Source: Nitrospina sp. LS_NOB (GTDB lineage Bacteria; Nitrospinota; Nitrospinia; Nitrospinales; VA-1). From it: a stretch of 64,000 nt of DNA. Below are positions 7,744 to 16,530 of the stretch, in pieces; positions within the stretch are counted from its first letter, which is position 1; every line of letters starts with the position of its first letter. The translations under genes and the position numbers were made by a program. The notes under the pieces are model-generated. The model ran no database searches and was not told the origin of the DNA. It worked only from the letters and a program-made list of their open reading frames with translations. The stretch spans positions 1 through 64,000 of the forward strand of contig LFLA01000014.1 in assembly GCA_001542995.1 (NCBI GenBank). The letters run 5' to 3'.

Positions 7744-8784
7744 ATGAGAGTCAATTCCAGATGCCTTTCAAAATCAATTTATTTTCTCGCTTTCATTCTG
7801 GCCCCGGGCTTTGGCAATCCATTAGCCTCCAATGCCTTTGAAAATCCAGGCCCGCTGAGAAAAGAATGCCGCACCACCTGCCATCAAGCGGAGCACATCC
7901 TGAAAGCAAAGAAAAACAAATTCACCCAGCCCGAATGCAAAGCCTGCCACACAGGAGTGATAGAAGAAAGCACTTTATCCCCTTTTTCAGTTCCCACCCC
8001 GGCAAGCCTCACCGGCAACAACAACCTTTTATTGAAATCCCTCATTCAAACCGTGCCTAATTCTCGGGCCAAAAACTCCACTCCAGTTGTGAAACAGAAA
8101 AAATCCTCCATGGCTTATGTCCCTGCCGGAGAGTTTATCATGGGATCGAATGAACGCTGGGATGATGAAGCGCCAGAGCATCTTTCTGCAACCCACGCAT
8201 TCTATATTGATATGAATGAAGTCACCAATACAGATTATAAAAATTTTGTAGATGCAACCCAGAGAACGCCTCCTTTTCACTGGCCCGATGAAAACCTTCC
8301 CAAGGGCAAGGAAAATCATCCCGTTGTTTATGTCAATTGGTTCGACGCGAAGGATTACTGTTTCTGGGCCGGCAAGCGCCTGCCCACTGAACAGGAATGG
8401 GAAAAGGCGGCACGGGGCGAAGAAGGTCTCATTTATCCCTGGGGAAATGAGTGGTCACTGGACAAGTCCAATAATCCCTATAAGCATTCCACCGGCACAG
8501 AACCTGTTGGCTCCTACCCGGAGGGGCGCAGCCCCTATGGGCTCTATGATATTTCCGGAAATGTGTGGGAATGGGTAGACAGTTACTATTTACCGCATCC
8601 GGGAAATCCCGTCACGCGCGCAGAATATGGAGAAGATAAAAGAGTGTTGAAAGGCGGGTCCTGGTTCGACTGCCTTTCTTATGGTTGCGGATTGAGTGCT
8701 CCAACCTTCAACCGAAGTTTTTTCACCCCTGAGGTGAAGAACAACAGCTTCGGCTTTCGTTGTGCAAAAACAAAAAGCCCATAA
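7744..8784 (+). CDS. Exported SUMF1/FGE-like protein with N-terminal haem-binding motifs
   Basis: A 346-residue protein with a signal peptide (SIYFLAFILAPGFGNPLASNA). Residues 38-62 contain CRTTCH, a C-x3-C-H motif, and CKACH, a standard C-x2-C-H haem c motif. After a Ser/Pro-rich linker, residues about 115-345 form a formylglycine-generating-enzyme (SUMF1) domain: FIMGSNERWDDEAPEH, EVTNTDYKNFVDAT, VNWFDAKDYCFWAGKRLPT, EWEKAARG, GNVWEWV, and VLKGGSWFD with a closing FGFRCAK. Many SUMF1-domain proteins are not sulfatase-maturing enzymes but act as binding modules, and the active cysteine pair is not obvious here. The fusion with a c-type haem motif points to a periplasmic electron-transfer or sensing role; that role is inference. 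Confidence 0.85.
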   Translation: MRVNSRCLSKSIYFLAFILAPGFGNPLASNAFENPGPLRKECRTTCHQAEHILKAKKNKFTQPECKACHTGVIEESTLSPFSVPTPASLTGNNNLLLKSLIQTVPNSRAKNSTPVVKQKKSSMAYVPAGEFIMGSNERWDDEAPEHLSATHAFYIDMNEVTNTDYKNFVDATQRTPPFHWPDENLPKGKENHPVVYVNWFDAKDYCFWAGKRLPTEQEWEKAARGEEGLIYPWGNEWSLDKSNNPYKHSTGTEPVGSYPEGRSPYGLYDISGNVWEWVDSYYLPHPGNPVTRAEYGEDKRVLKGGSWFDCLSYGCGLSAPTFNRSFFTPEVKNNSFGFRCAKTKSP

Positions 8785-8873
8785 CTTCGATCCAAAATCA
8801 ATCTAAGGCTTGATGCGGGCTCGCTTTTCCTTAAAATTGTGTTGGGGTCTTTTTTAAATTTACAGGCTAGACC

Positions 8874-9059
8874 ATGGAATCATCCGACCCGGATCAAGAA
8901 AGAACAGAAGAGCCCAAACTGCAATCCCTTCCCGAAGAGAGAAGCGGTGCGGAGATTAGCCTCGTCCGCAAAATAATTATGGGACTTTTTATTGTAGGGT
9001 ATTGGGTGTTTTTTTACTGGCTCCGGAAACCTTGGAAGTCTCAAACTGTTTTTTGTTGA
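8874..9059 (+). CDS. Small single-span membrane protein (61 aa)
   Basis: A short ORF with an acidic N-terminus (ESSDPDQERTEEPK), a hydrophobic segment IIMGLFIVGYWVFFYWL, and a short basic tail. The layout is that of a small type II or tail-anchored membrane protein. It overlaps the 3' end of the opposite-strand secreted-protein gene by 71 bases, so one of the two 3' ends may be wrong or shifted. No clear ribosome-binding site precedes ATG 8874. It is not recognised as a family. Confidence 0.42.
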   Translation: MESSDPDQERTEEPKLQSLPEERSGAEISLVRKIIMGLFIVGYWVFFYWLRKPWKSQTVFC

Positions 9060-9854
9060 GCGACTCATTCCCCGCCAAAAGATCAAACCGTTTCTCCGCT
9101 TTCCTCAGTACCAACAGGCTTTTCTCCCCCTGTGGGAACAACAGCACAGAGTCTGGATTTCTTTCCGGCAGACTGGCAGAGTCAGTTTTTCGTCGAGGCT
9201 CGGGTTTACTTTCAATAAGAGGTGGCGGTAGTTTCCCAAAAGCAGAACGTGTGGAATTATAGACCAGAAACTTTGTGTCCCTGGAATACCCGGCTTTGAG
9301 GTCCAGCTTTTTATTAATATCCCTGGGCGGCTCAGGGTAAATGGCCGTCAGGTGCGTGGCATAGTCCACGTCAATCGCGGGTTTGGTTTCTTTTTCAAAA
9401 GCAAATATATTGTAGCCTCTTCCAGCAAAAATCAAGGGCTTGTCCTGCACTTTAACCGTTTTTCTTATCGGAAGTTTTTGTGGACCCTTTTCGATGGTAA
9501 TGGCATAACGTCCCGGTTCCATACTCTCATACCTTTTGATCGACTGATATTTGGCATCCGCTTTAACCGCCGGGAGCGACCGCTTACTCTCCTTCTTTTT
9601 TAGCTTGGCGCCCATCCCCTCGGGTTTGACATTCGGATCTTGTTTATCCATATCAGCGATTTGCGGTTGAGGGTCCGGGTCGAGAGAAAAATCCAGTTCC
9701 AATTTAGAATGCAGGGAGATCGTTACCTGGGGAGGACCCTCAACAATTTGCACCACCGATATCGTTGGACCCATAGAATCTCCCCCGTATCCTGCGACTA
9801 AAAGGCCGGAAGAAAATAGAACACTTAATAAGCTTGTTTTTTAAATAATCCCAT
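8989..9854 (-). CDS. Secreted hypothetical protein requiring a -1 frameshift at an A6C tract
   Basis: The main frame (9774 down to 8989) has an ATG at 9774, but it stays open upstream through LLSVLFSSGLLVAGYGG, an apparent signal-peptide core with no start codon in that frame. In the neighbouring frame ATG 9854 begins M-G-L-F-K-K and terminates three codons later. The two join at T-TTA-AAA-AAC-type sequence 9845-9836: rereading one A of AAAAAAC gives M-G-L-F-K-K-T-S-L-L and a complete exported protein of about 287 residues. The mature part is Lys/Pro-rich with PGRYAITIEKGPQKLP and YNIFAFEKET; no family is recognised. The alternatives are programmed -1 frameshifting, transcriptional slippage, a lost base in an A7 tract, or a true start at 9774 giving a cytoplasmic protein. 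Confidence 0.62.
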
Positions 9855-10070
9855 AATTCATCATCGACGGTTAAGGCTCACCACTTGAAAGAATATCAAA
9901 TTTTAAACCGCTCTGCCCCGGGCCGGGCCATGGATTTTAATCCGCCCATAAACCCAGCCCCCAAGAAAAACCAATAATACAATAAAAATCAATACTTTAC
10001 ATAAATCTCGAAAACTGCTATGCTTTTAGAATTCAATCACAACAGACTCGATAAGAATAAGGATGATGCC

Positions 10071-10283
10071 ATGCGAAGCGGTTTACGTTCCCTTTTAGAG
10101 GCAAGAAACATCAATTCCCTTAAAAGAAAGCTGGAAATGGGTGAGATCACCCCCGACCAATGCAAAGAGGTGATGAAACGCCTGATTCTGAAAAAATACG
10201 AGCGCATTAAAAACCGAAGCTTTCGGGCCAGCATTTTAGGCTTTGACCGCTCCCTGGAAAGCAAAATAACCGTCAAATCCTGA
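10071..10283 (+). CDS. Small charged helical protein (70 aa)
   Basis: A short Arg/Lys-rich protein (LLEARNINSLKRKLEMGE, CKEVMKRLILKKYERIK) predicted to be a helical hairpin. ATG 10071 is preferred over ATG 10020 because AAGGA sits seven bases upstream. There is no membrane segment. I do not recognise the family. It lies alone between the frameshifted secreted protein and recA. A minus-strand ORF over the same bases is a shadow. Confidence 0.55.
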   Translation: MRSGLRSLLEARNINSLKRKLEMGEITPDQCKEVMKRLILKKYERIKNRSFRASILGFDRSLESKITVKS

Positions 10284-10387
10284 ATCTTCGTTTCCAGCTT
10301 CCCCATAATATTTAACAGCCTGCAGAACCTCGGAAAAATAATTTTATAAAATTGATTCGCTCGCCCCGGATAAAGGTATAATGCCGT

Positions 10388-10503
10388 CCACTCAAGTGGC
10401 CCCTTGACAGGGGGGGGCTTGTCAAGCTGCCAAAACTCTTTGCTCGCCTGATAAAGTTATTGTTTGTTGGCCCCACGCCGAGCGGGCGTCACGCTGGCTG
10501 AAC
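10388..10503. repeat. Dispersed palindromic repeat, copy upstream of recA
   Basis: A mosaic of the modules seen elsewhere in this window: AGTGGCCCCTTGACAGGGG (the reverse complement of a stretch in the copy at 16.65 kb), then CTCTTTGCTCGCC, TTGGCCCCACGCCGAG and GCGTCACGCTGG. It ends only ten bases before the recA -35 box, so it could influence recA expression. Confidence 0.8.
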
Positions 10504-10513
10504 TCGGAGCCGG

Positions 10514-10540
10514 TTGACTCCTGAGGGCGCAGCGTATAAT
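10514..10540 (+). promoter_or_regulatory. recA promoter
   Basis: TTGACT at 10514-10519 and a perfect TATAAT at 10535-10540 are separated by 15 bases, or 16 if the -35 is read one base earlier. The leader to the recA ATG is about 55 bases. I looked for a LexA box of either the CTGT-N8-ACAG or the GAAC-N4-GTTC type and saw no convincing one. Confidence 0.65.
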
Positions 10541-10601
10541 GTGGAATTCGCGTTAAAGAGCGAACCCCTCGCTCACAAACTGAAATTAATAAGGAGGCAG
10601 G

Positions 10602-11669
10602 ATGGGCTCGGACGACAGAGAAAAAGCACTGGAACTGGCATTCACTCAAATCGAGAAGCAATTCGGCAAGGGCTCCATAATGAAACTGGGCAAAGCCGAA
10701 AGCCTGAAAGGAATCAGTGTCATTCCCACCGGCTCCATTTCTCTGGATCACGCGTTGGGTGTGGGCGGAGTTCCCAGAGGCCGGATTATCGAAATCTACG
10801 GCCCGGAAGGTTCAGGAAAAACCAGTTTAACGCTACATATCATTGCTGAAGCACAAAAAGGCGGAGGGGTCGCAGCATTCATTGACGCAGAACACGCTTT
10901 AGATCCCGAATATGCTGGCAACCTCGGTGTCAACCTCGATGACCTGCTTCTCTCTCAACCAGATACAGGTGAACAAGCGCTGGAAATCGTCGAAGTTCTC
11001 GTTCGCAGTGGCGCGGTGGATGTCATCGTCATCGACTCCGTAGCCGCACTCGTTCCGAAGTCGGAGCTCGATGGAGACATGGGCGATTCCCATATGGGAC
11101 TGCAAGCCCGGCTGATGTCTCAGGCCATGCGCAAACTGGCGGGAGTGGTCAACAAATCCAGAACCAGCCTGGTATTCGTCAACCAGATTCGCATGAAAAT
11201 TGGAGTGATGTTTGGCAATCCCGAAACAACAACCGGCGGAAACGCGCTTAAGTTTTATTCATCCGTCCGTATGGATATTCGCCGCATCGCAGCCTTGAAG
11301 GACGGAGAAACTGTCATCGGCAACCGCACCCGGGTCAAGATAGTGAAAAACAAGGTTGCCCCGCCCTTTCGCCAGGTTGAATTCGATATTATCTACGGAA
11401 AAGGAATCTCCAAAGTCGGTGACCTGCTCGATCTTGGCGTGGCCCACGATATCATCGCCAAAAGCGGTACATGGTTCTCCTATAATGAAAACCGGATTGG
11501 TCAAGGCCGTGAAAATTCCAAAAAGTTTTTGATCGATAACCCTGAGATGGCGGCAGAAATTGAAGGACGGTTGCGCCAAACCCTTGGGCTGACCGCTGCA
11601 GAAACGACGCCGGAAGAAAATGCGGAAGAACCCTCCGCCAAGGAGAAAAAGGCCGCAAAAAATTCCTAA
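10602..11669 (+). CDS. recA: Recombinase RecA
   Basis: The DNA strand-exchange and SOS co-protease ATPase, 355 residues, the normal length. AAGGAGG at 10591-10597 sets the ATG at 10602. Clear motifs are the MAW segment [17 protein letters not shown], Walker [10 protein letters not shown], the catalytic region [13 protein letters not shown], Walker [14 protein letters not shown], loop L1 [38 protein letters not shown] containing loop L2, and the C-terminal acidic/lysine tail. recX follows 70 bases downstream, the common recA-recX arrangement. Its promoter is directly preceded by a dispersed repeat. Confidence 0.99.
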   Translation: MGSDDREKALELAFTQIEKQFGKGSIMKLGKAESLKGISVIPTGSISLDHALGVGGVPRGRIIEIYGPEGSGKTSLTLHIIAEAQKGGGVAAFIDAEHALDPEYAGNLGVNLDDLLLSQPDTGEQALEIVEVLVRSGAVDVIVIDSVAALVPKSELDGDMGDSHMGLQARLMSQAMRKLAGVVNKSRTSLVFVNQIRMKIGVMFGNPETTTGGNALKFYSSVRMDIRRIAALKDGETVIGNRTRVKIVKNKVAPPFRQVEFDIIYGKGISKVGDLLDLGVAHDIIAKSGTWFSYNENRIGQGRENSKKFLIDNPEMAAEIEGRLRQTLGLTAAETTPEENAEEPSAKEKKAAKNS

Positions 11670-11739
11670 CCTTTGATGAGGGCACCTTTAAAAATCAGCT
11701 TTTGTGCCACCCCTTTGTTTGAGGTCCCCGTAAAACCTA

Positions 11740-12243
11740 ATGCCGGATCAAGAAGCCCTCAAAATCGCTAAATCCCAGGCATTCAGACACCTCGCCTATC
11801 GGGATCGGAGCGAGCGGGAGCTTGCCCAATACCTGGAAAAAAAGAAGCATGCTCCTTCTGTTATTCAAAGGACCCTTCAGGATCTTGTAAAACTGAACTA
11901 CATCGACGATCAACGCTTCGCGATGGAATGGGGCCGGTCGCGCGTTGAAGGAAAAAAATTCGGCAAAAAACGCTTACGCCATGAGCTTTTGGTAAAAGGC
12001 GTTTCATCCCATATCATTGAAACGACTTTGGACACCCTATACGATTCCCATCCCGAACAAGACCTTGCTCTGGCCTGTGCAAATAAAAAGCTGGCATCCC
12101 TTCATGGGCTGGAACCCGAAAAAAAAACGCGCCGGTTGGCTCAATACCTTCAGCGAAGAGGATTTTCCGCCGATATCATTTATGAGACGCTGAAAGTCTC
12201 CGCCTCTAGCCGCCAGAGTGACGCTGGACCCAATGAGCAATGA
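11740..12243 (+). CDS. recX: Regulatory protein RecX
   Basis: A small modulator that binds RecA filaments and usually limits their activity. It is 167 residues of tandem three-helix repeats, with signatures LAYRDRSERELAQYLEKKK, LNYIDDQRFAMEWGRSR and KKRLRHELLVKGV. The position just behind recA supports the call. The last dozen residues (SSRQSDAGPNEQ) and the stop codon are encoded by a copy of the dispersed repeat that starts about 12211, so the natural C-terminus has probably been replaced or extended. Confidence 0.93.
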   Translation: MPDQEALKIAKSQAFRHLAYRDRSERELAQYLEKKKHAPSVIQRTLQDLVKLNYIDDQRFAMEWGRSRVEGKKFGKKRLRHELLVKGVSSHIIETTLDTLYDSHPEQDLALACANKKLASLHGLEPEKKTRRLAQYLQRRGFSADIIYETLKVSASSRQSDAGPNEQ

Positions 12244-12338
12244 GCAATGGCTCGTTTGAGCCATTATAAACGATTGTTAGCAAACAATAAGGTATAGCAA
12301 TTAACCAGCGGAGGTTCTCCGCCCACTAACCGTGGAGG
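12211..12338. repeat. Dispersed palindromic repeat overlapping the recX 3' end
   Basis: It starts inside recX with CCAGAGTGACGCTGG, runs through CCCAATGAGCAATGAGCAAT and a GGCTCGTTTGAGCC hairpin, and ends with CGGAGGTTCTCCGC. The last element is found in reverse complement right after the stop of the ABC exporter at 16.53 kb. Confidence 0.78.
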
Positions 12339-12352
12339 CGAATAATAAAGGA

Positions 12353-13126
12353 ATGGAGTTTATTCAAGCAATTCCTTATCCTGTTTTGGCCGGGGCAGTA
12401 TTCTGTTTCGGACTGGCAGTCGGCAGTTTCGCCAACGTGTGTATTCACCGTTTACCCCGGAAAGAATCCGTGGTCATGCCCGGGTCGCATTGCCCAGCGT
12501 GCTCATCGGCGGTTCGTCCGCTGGATAACATTCCGCTCGTCAGTTATATTTTCCTGGGCGGAAAATGCAGAGATTGTGCCACACGTATTTCGCCGATTTA
12601 TCCGGTTATCGAGGCGGCAACAGCTATTCTTCTGCTGGCTGGGTTTTTCAAGTTCGGACTGTCGTTTGATTTTCTGGTTTATGCTGTGGTGGCTCCCGCA
12701 CTGGTCATCATCACAGCTATTGATATCGAGCACCAGATTATTCCCGATGTGATCACGCTTCCCGGCATTATCCTGGGGCTTACAGTGGGAAGCTATACCA
12801 TCGGTTATGCGGACTCCCTGCTCGGGTTTTTCCTGGGAGGCGGATTATTTTATTCACTCGCTGTACTCAGTAATGGCGGTATGGGCGGGGGAGACATTAA
12901 ATACATCGCGGCGGCTGGCGCTTTGCTGGGCTGGCAAAAAGTACTGCTGGTGATTTTTATCGGAGCATTTTTAGGATCAATAGTCGGCCTGTTCCAGATC
13001 ATCGTGCAGAAAAAATCAAGGAAAAGCCTGATCCCGTTCGGACCGTTTCTCGCGACAGGCACCCTGATCACATTATTTTATGGTAACTCGCTCATTCAGT
13101 TATACTTGGAATATCTGGTGGGATAA
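12353..13126 (+). CDS. pilD: Prepilin peptidase / N-methyltransferase
   Basis: An integral-membrane aspartyl protease that cleaves type IV prepilin leaders and methylates the new N-terminus. It is 257 residues with about seven hydrophobic helices. LAVGSFANVCIHRLPR is the family opening. Two C-x2-C pairs (CPACSS and CRDC) form the zinc-binding cytoplasmic domain found in methylating family members. The two catalytic aspartates are in AIDIEHQIIPD and GGMGGGDIKY. ATG 12353 is chosen, with a GTG at 12332 as the alternative; the region ahead is repeat sequence. No pilus genes are adjacent in this window. Confidence 0.95.
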   Translation: MEFIQAIPYPVLAGAVFCFGLAVGSFANVCIHRLPRKESVVMPGSHCPACSSAVRPLDNIPLVSYIFLGGKCRDCATRISPIYPVIEAATAILLLAGFFKFGLSFDFLVYAVVAPALVIITAIDIEHQIIPDVITLPGIILGLTVGSYTIGYADSLLGFFLGGGLFYSLAVLSNGGMGGGDIKYIAAAGALLGWQKVLLVIFIGAFLGSIVGLFQIIVQKKSRKSLIPFGPFLATGTLITLFYGNSLIQLYLEYLVG

Positions 13127-13179
13127 TGATTCCCGAAAAAAATGAACAGAGCACTCTAATCAGCAATCGGACTTGAAAT

Positions 13180-13686
13180 ATGGAAAACGAAGAAACCAAA
13201 CACGAAGCCCAAAAACAAACATCCCAAAAAGAAAACCCCCCGACCCTGGAAAGCTTTGCGTCGGAACTGGAAACCATTCAGGCAGATCTTCGAAAAAGGA
13301 AGAGTGAAACCACCACACTGAAAATTCTTTTCTATACAGGTCTTGCGGTTTTACTATTCGGTTTCATCTATACCAATCAGACCCTGCAGAGAGCCCAATA
13401 CCGAAGTCTCGAATCAAACATCCGCCTTTTACAGAACCGGGTGAATCACACCCTGCTTTCGCTGGAAAGAAAACTGCATAATGAAATTCAAGGTCTTGAT
13501 GCAAAAATAAAAGGGACATCAGGCTTTCACGAAAGAATCCAAAGCATGAACCGAGCTCTGGATCAACTTGAGCCCCGATCCACTCCCGTGGGCATTTTGA
13601 TCGAAAAGATTCAGAGAAACTCTAATGAACTGAGCCAGATGGTGCAAGCCCTTGAAGGCCAGAAAGAAATACTTCCAGTTGAATGA
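13180..13686 (+). CDS. Membrane-anchored coiled-coil protein (168 aa)
   Basis: A charged cytoplasmic N-terminus of about 48 residues, one membrane span (ILFYTGLAVLLFGFIYT), and then about 100 residues of coiled coil with regular heptads (LESNIRLLQNRVNHTLL, LERKLHNEIQGLDAKI). The layout resembles small bitopic envelope proteins; the family is not recognised. It starts 53 bases after pilD and may be cotranscribed with it. The downstream aldo/keto reductase is convergent. Confidence 0.7.
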   Translation: MENEETKHEAQKQTSQKENPPTLESFASELETIQADLRKRKSETTTLKILFYTGLAVLLFGFIYTNQTLQRAQYRSLESNIRLLQNRVNHTLLSLERKLHNEIQGLDAKIKGTSGFHERIQSMNRALDQLEPRSTPVGILIEKIQRNSNELSQMVQALEGQKEILPVE

Positions 13687-13694
13687 CCTCCCAA

Positions 13695-14639
13695 TCAAGT
13701 CAGTTCAAAAACTTTTTCTATTTTTTCACAATGCTCGGGGGACGGTTGCCAACCCACCGCTTTCAGGTTTTCTTTTACCTGATCGGGATTTTTCACACCC
13801 ACCAAAGCCGTTGTGAGTCCCTCCTGCCTCAACACCCAGTTGATCGCGGTCTGGCCGCAGGTTTTGCCCTCTTCAGCAGAGATTTCTTTTAACCGATCCA
13901 CCTTTTTAATATTCCTGACAAATCCTTCCCCCGTAAAAGTGCCAATGATTCCCTTGCTCCTCCAATCTTTAAACTTAGTATCCTTATCATACTTGCCGGT
14001 CAGGACTCCTGACGACAGAGGACTGTATGCGATGATTCCGATATCGTTTTCCAGACAAAGAGGAACCGTGTCCTTCTGAATATCGCGTGCCAGCAAACTG
14101 AACTCCGGTTGTAGCGATACAATTTTTCCGTATTGTAGACAGTCGTTGATCTGTTGAGCCGAGTAATTGCTGACCCCAATATGACGGATCTTGCCTTTTT
14201 CCTGAATCTCCAACAGGGTATCCATAGTCTCTTCCTGATCCGTTTCTACATCGGGCCAGTGAACCTGATAAAGATCGATCACATCCGTATCCAGACGTTT
14301 CAAACTCTGGTCAATTTCTTCCAGAATAGAAGTTCTGCTGGCGTCCTTGCGGAGCGAGCTTAAGGATTTCTTATCCCACCGCAATCCACATTTGGTCGCA
14401 AGGATCACTTTATCCCTGAGCGGTTTCAGGGCTTTTCCAATCAACTCCTCAGAATGGCCAAAACCATAAACCGGGGCCGTATCAAAAAAATTAATACCCA
14501 GGTCATACGCCTTCCTGATGGAGTCCAGCGATTTTCCATCGCCCTCATTATTCCAGAAGGGTGCTCCACCTATCCCCCACGCACCAAAACCGATCACCGA
14601 CACTTCAAGATCACTGCTTCCCAGTTTTCTGTATTCCAT
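13695..14639 (-). CDS. Aldo/keto reductase
   Basis: An NADPH-dependent oxidoreductase with a TIM barrel, 314 residues. The catalytic tetrad can be placed: Asp and Tyr in FFDTAPVYGFGHSEE, Lys in VILATKCGL, and His in LYQVHWPD. LGSSDLEVSVIGFGAWGIGG is the usual first strand, and the C-terminal cofactor segment is TALVGVKNPDQVKENL. It is related to the YajO/Tas-type group; the substrate cannot be inferred. A second, distinct aldo/keto reductase lies at 52.1 kb. Confidence 0.93.
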   Translation of the reverse strand: MEYRKLGSSDLEVSVIGFGAWGIGGAPFWNNEGDGKSLDSIRKAYDLGINFFDTAPVYGFGHSEELIGKALKPLRDKVILATKCGLRWDKKSLSSLRKDASRTSILEEIDQSLKRLDTDVIDLYQVHWPDVETDQEETMDTLLEIQEKGKIRHIGVSNYSAQQINDCLQYGKIVSLQPEFSLLARDIQKDTVPLCLENDIGIIAYSPLSSGVLTGKYDKDTKFKDWRSKGIIGTFTGEGFVRNIKKVDRLKEISAEEGKTCGQTAINWVLRQEGLTTALVGVKNPDQVKENLKAVGWQPSPEHCEKIEKVFELT

Positions 14640-14728
14640 ATTCTCGTTGAGTTTAAATTTAAGGTTTCAGGTTTTCTCGCAAAAACCATTTCGTATTATT
14701 AAGATTACTCATTATAATCGTAAGGACA

Positions 14729-14777
14729 CCTCTAAAAATCAGAACCTTTATACTTTGACGGTTTTTAGAGGCTTTTT
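14729..14777 (+). terminator. Long-stem hairpin with T-tract before the ABC exporter gene
   Basis: CCTCTAAAAA (14729-14738) and TTTTTAGAGG (14762-14771) form a perfect 10-bp stem with a 23-base loop, followed by CTTTTTTAA. It lies 35 bases ahead of the ABC exporter ATG. It could terminate readthrough or act as a leader attenuator. Confidence 0.5.
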
Positions 14778-14805
14778 TAATTATAGCAGTCCAAACGCTG
14801 AAAAC

Positions 14806-16530
14806 ATGAAATCCCTTGCAAGAGTACTGAGTTATTTAAAACCTTATCGAAAAGGGGTAGCGATGACACTGTCTTTAGCCATCGCCACCACCCTCCTGGA
14901 TCTAGTCCCACCCTGGCTGATTAAACTGATTGTCGACAGCCTGGTCGAAGGCGGAGAATCCGTATGGATATACGGACCCATAGCCGGTTTGGCGGTTATT
15001 TATCTGACGAGGAACTTCACCAATCACCGGCGCATCTTGATCAACAACAAAGTCGAGCAGAGTGTAGTGTTCGATTTAAGGTCAGACGTTTATCGTGCGT
15101 TACAAAATTTATCCTTGAACTATTTTGAAAACCGCTCCACCGGCGAGTTGATGTCCCGCGCTAACGATGATGTGACCTATGTCGAGCGAATTTTTATTGA
15201 TGGCGTGGAGCAGGTCGTGACCGCGATCCTGACCCTGATAGGGATTTCCATCATACTTTTTTATATGCATTGGAAACTGGCCCTGGTGGCCCTGCTTCCC
15301 ATTCCTTTCCTGGCTTATGGCGCATGGATCTATACCGCCAAGGCCCACGACCAGTATCATGTTGTGCGCAAGCGGGCCGCGAAAATGAATGCTAAGTTGC
15401 AGGACTCCATTTCAGGAATCCGCGAAACACTTTCTTTTAACCGCCAGCTTCATGAAGTCAAACAATTTGAGAAACGCAGTCGGGATTATTGCGATGGGAC
15501 TTTGGAAGTCATGCGGTTGTGGGCCTTCTACTCCCCGACCATGATGTTTCTTGGGTCTCTCGGCACAGTCCTGATCCTCCTGTATGGAGTGGGGCTGGTA
15601 CAGGCTGGGGATATCACCGTTGGTTCCCTGATCGCTTTCGTAGGCTATTTGGCATTATTTTATACACCGATCAACCAATTACATTCAGTCAATCACATGC
15701 TTCAGCACGCACTGGCTTCCGGCGAACGGTTGTTTGAGATCATCGACACCGTACCCGAGGTGCAAGAGATGCCAAATGCGATTCTCCCCTCTACCAATGT
15801 CCGGGGCACGATTCAATTTGACCGGGTGGACTTTTCATACATCCCGGGCAAACCCGTCCTTCAGGAAGTTGACTTCACCATTGCCGCCGGAGAAAAGATA
15901 GCTCTGGTCGGTCATACCGGCAGCGGCAAATCCACCATGGTTAAACTGCTCATGCGGTTTTATGATGTCCAGTCAGGATCCATTCTCATTGACGGTCACC
16001 GAATAAAAGACCTGAAGCTTTCTTATCTCCGCGAACAGATCGGGCTGGTCGCGCAAGATCCGTTCCTGTTTAATGGCACAGTGGCAGAAAACATCCTTTA
16101 CGGGAACATCGAAGCCGACCGGGATCAGGTCATTTCAGCCGCTGTCGCAGCACACGCCGACCCCTTTATAAAAAATCTACCGGAGAGATACGACACCATG
16201 GTCGGAGAACGGGGGGTCAAACTTTCTGGAGGGGAAAAACACCGCATCGCCATCGCCCGGACTTTTCTGAAAAATCCGCCGATCCTGATACTGGACGAAG
16301 CCACATCATCGGTGGACACTGAAACCGAGAGCCATATCAAACAAGCTCTGGACACGTTGATGGCAGGGCGTACCACTCTGATTGTTGCGCATCGTTTGTC
16401 AACTCTGGAAGGGGCAGACCGTGTTCTGGTCATGAAACAAGGAGAACTGATTGAAACAGGAGTGCACGATACCTTGATCACCACCGACTCAGAATACGCA
16501 CAACTGTTTCGCCAACAGGTCCACCTCTAA
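14806..16530 (+). CDS. MsbA-type ABC exporter (fused membrane and ATPase domains)
   Basis: A 574-residue half-transporter that would work as a homodimer in the inner membrane, exporting a lipid or hydrophobic substrate; lipid A core is the MsbA substrate. Residues 1-320 hold six membrane helices of the type IV exporter fold. Residues 335-574 are the ATPase: Walker A VGHTGSGKSTM, Q-loop VAQDPFLFNG, signature LSGGEKHRIAIAR, Walker B ILILDEATSSVD and the switch His in IVAHRLST. ATG 14806 is chosen because it directly precedes the first amphipathic helix; a 96-codon in-frame extension upstream runs through the hairpin and the opposite gene and is not credible. The stop is followed at once by a repeat. 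Confidence 0.93.
   Translation: MKSLARVLSYLKPYRKGVAMTLSLAIATTLLDLVPPWLIKLIVDSLVEGGESVWIYGPIAGLAVIYLTRNFTNHRRILINNKVEQSVVFDLRSDVYRALQNLSLNYFENRSTGELMSRANDDVTYVERIFIDGVEQVVTAILTLIGISIILFYMHWKLALVALLPIPFLAYGAWIYTAKAHDQYHVVRKRAAKMNAKLQDSISGIRETLSFNRQLHEVKQFEKRSRDYCDGTLEVMRLWAFYSPTMMFLGSLGTVLILLYGVGLVQAGDITVGSLIAFVGYLALFYTPINQLHSVNHMLQHALASGERLFEIIDTVPEVQEMPNAILPSTNVRGTIQFDRVDFSYIPGKPVLQEVDFTIAAGEKIALVGHTGSGKSTMVKLLMRFYDVQSGSILIDGHRIKDLKLSYLREQIGLVAQDPFLFNGTVAENILYGNIEADRDQVISAAVAAHADPFIKNLPERYDTMVGERGVKLSGGEKHRIAIARTFLKNPPILILDEATSSVDTETESHIKQALDTLMAGRTTLIVAHRLSTLEGADRVLVMKQGELIETGVHDTLITTDSEYAQLFRQQVHL

Noticed and set aside
10541-10601. LexA/SOS box before recA
   Set aside because: GAATTCGCGTTAAAGAGC and neighbours do not match either common LexA consensus.
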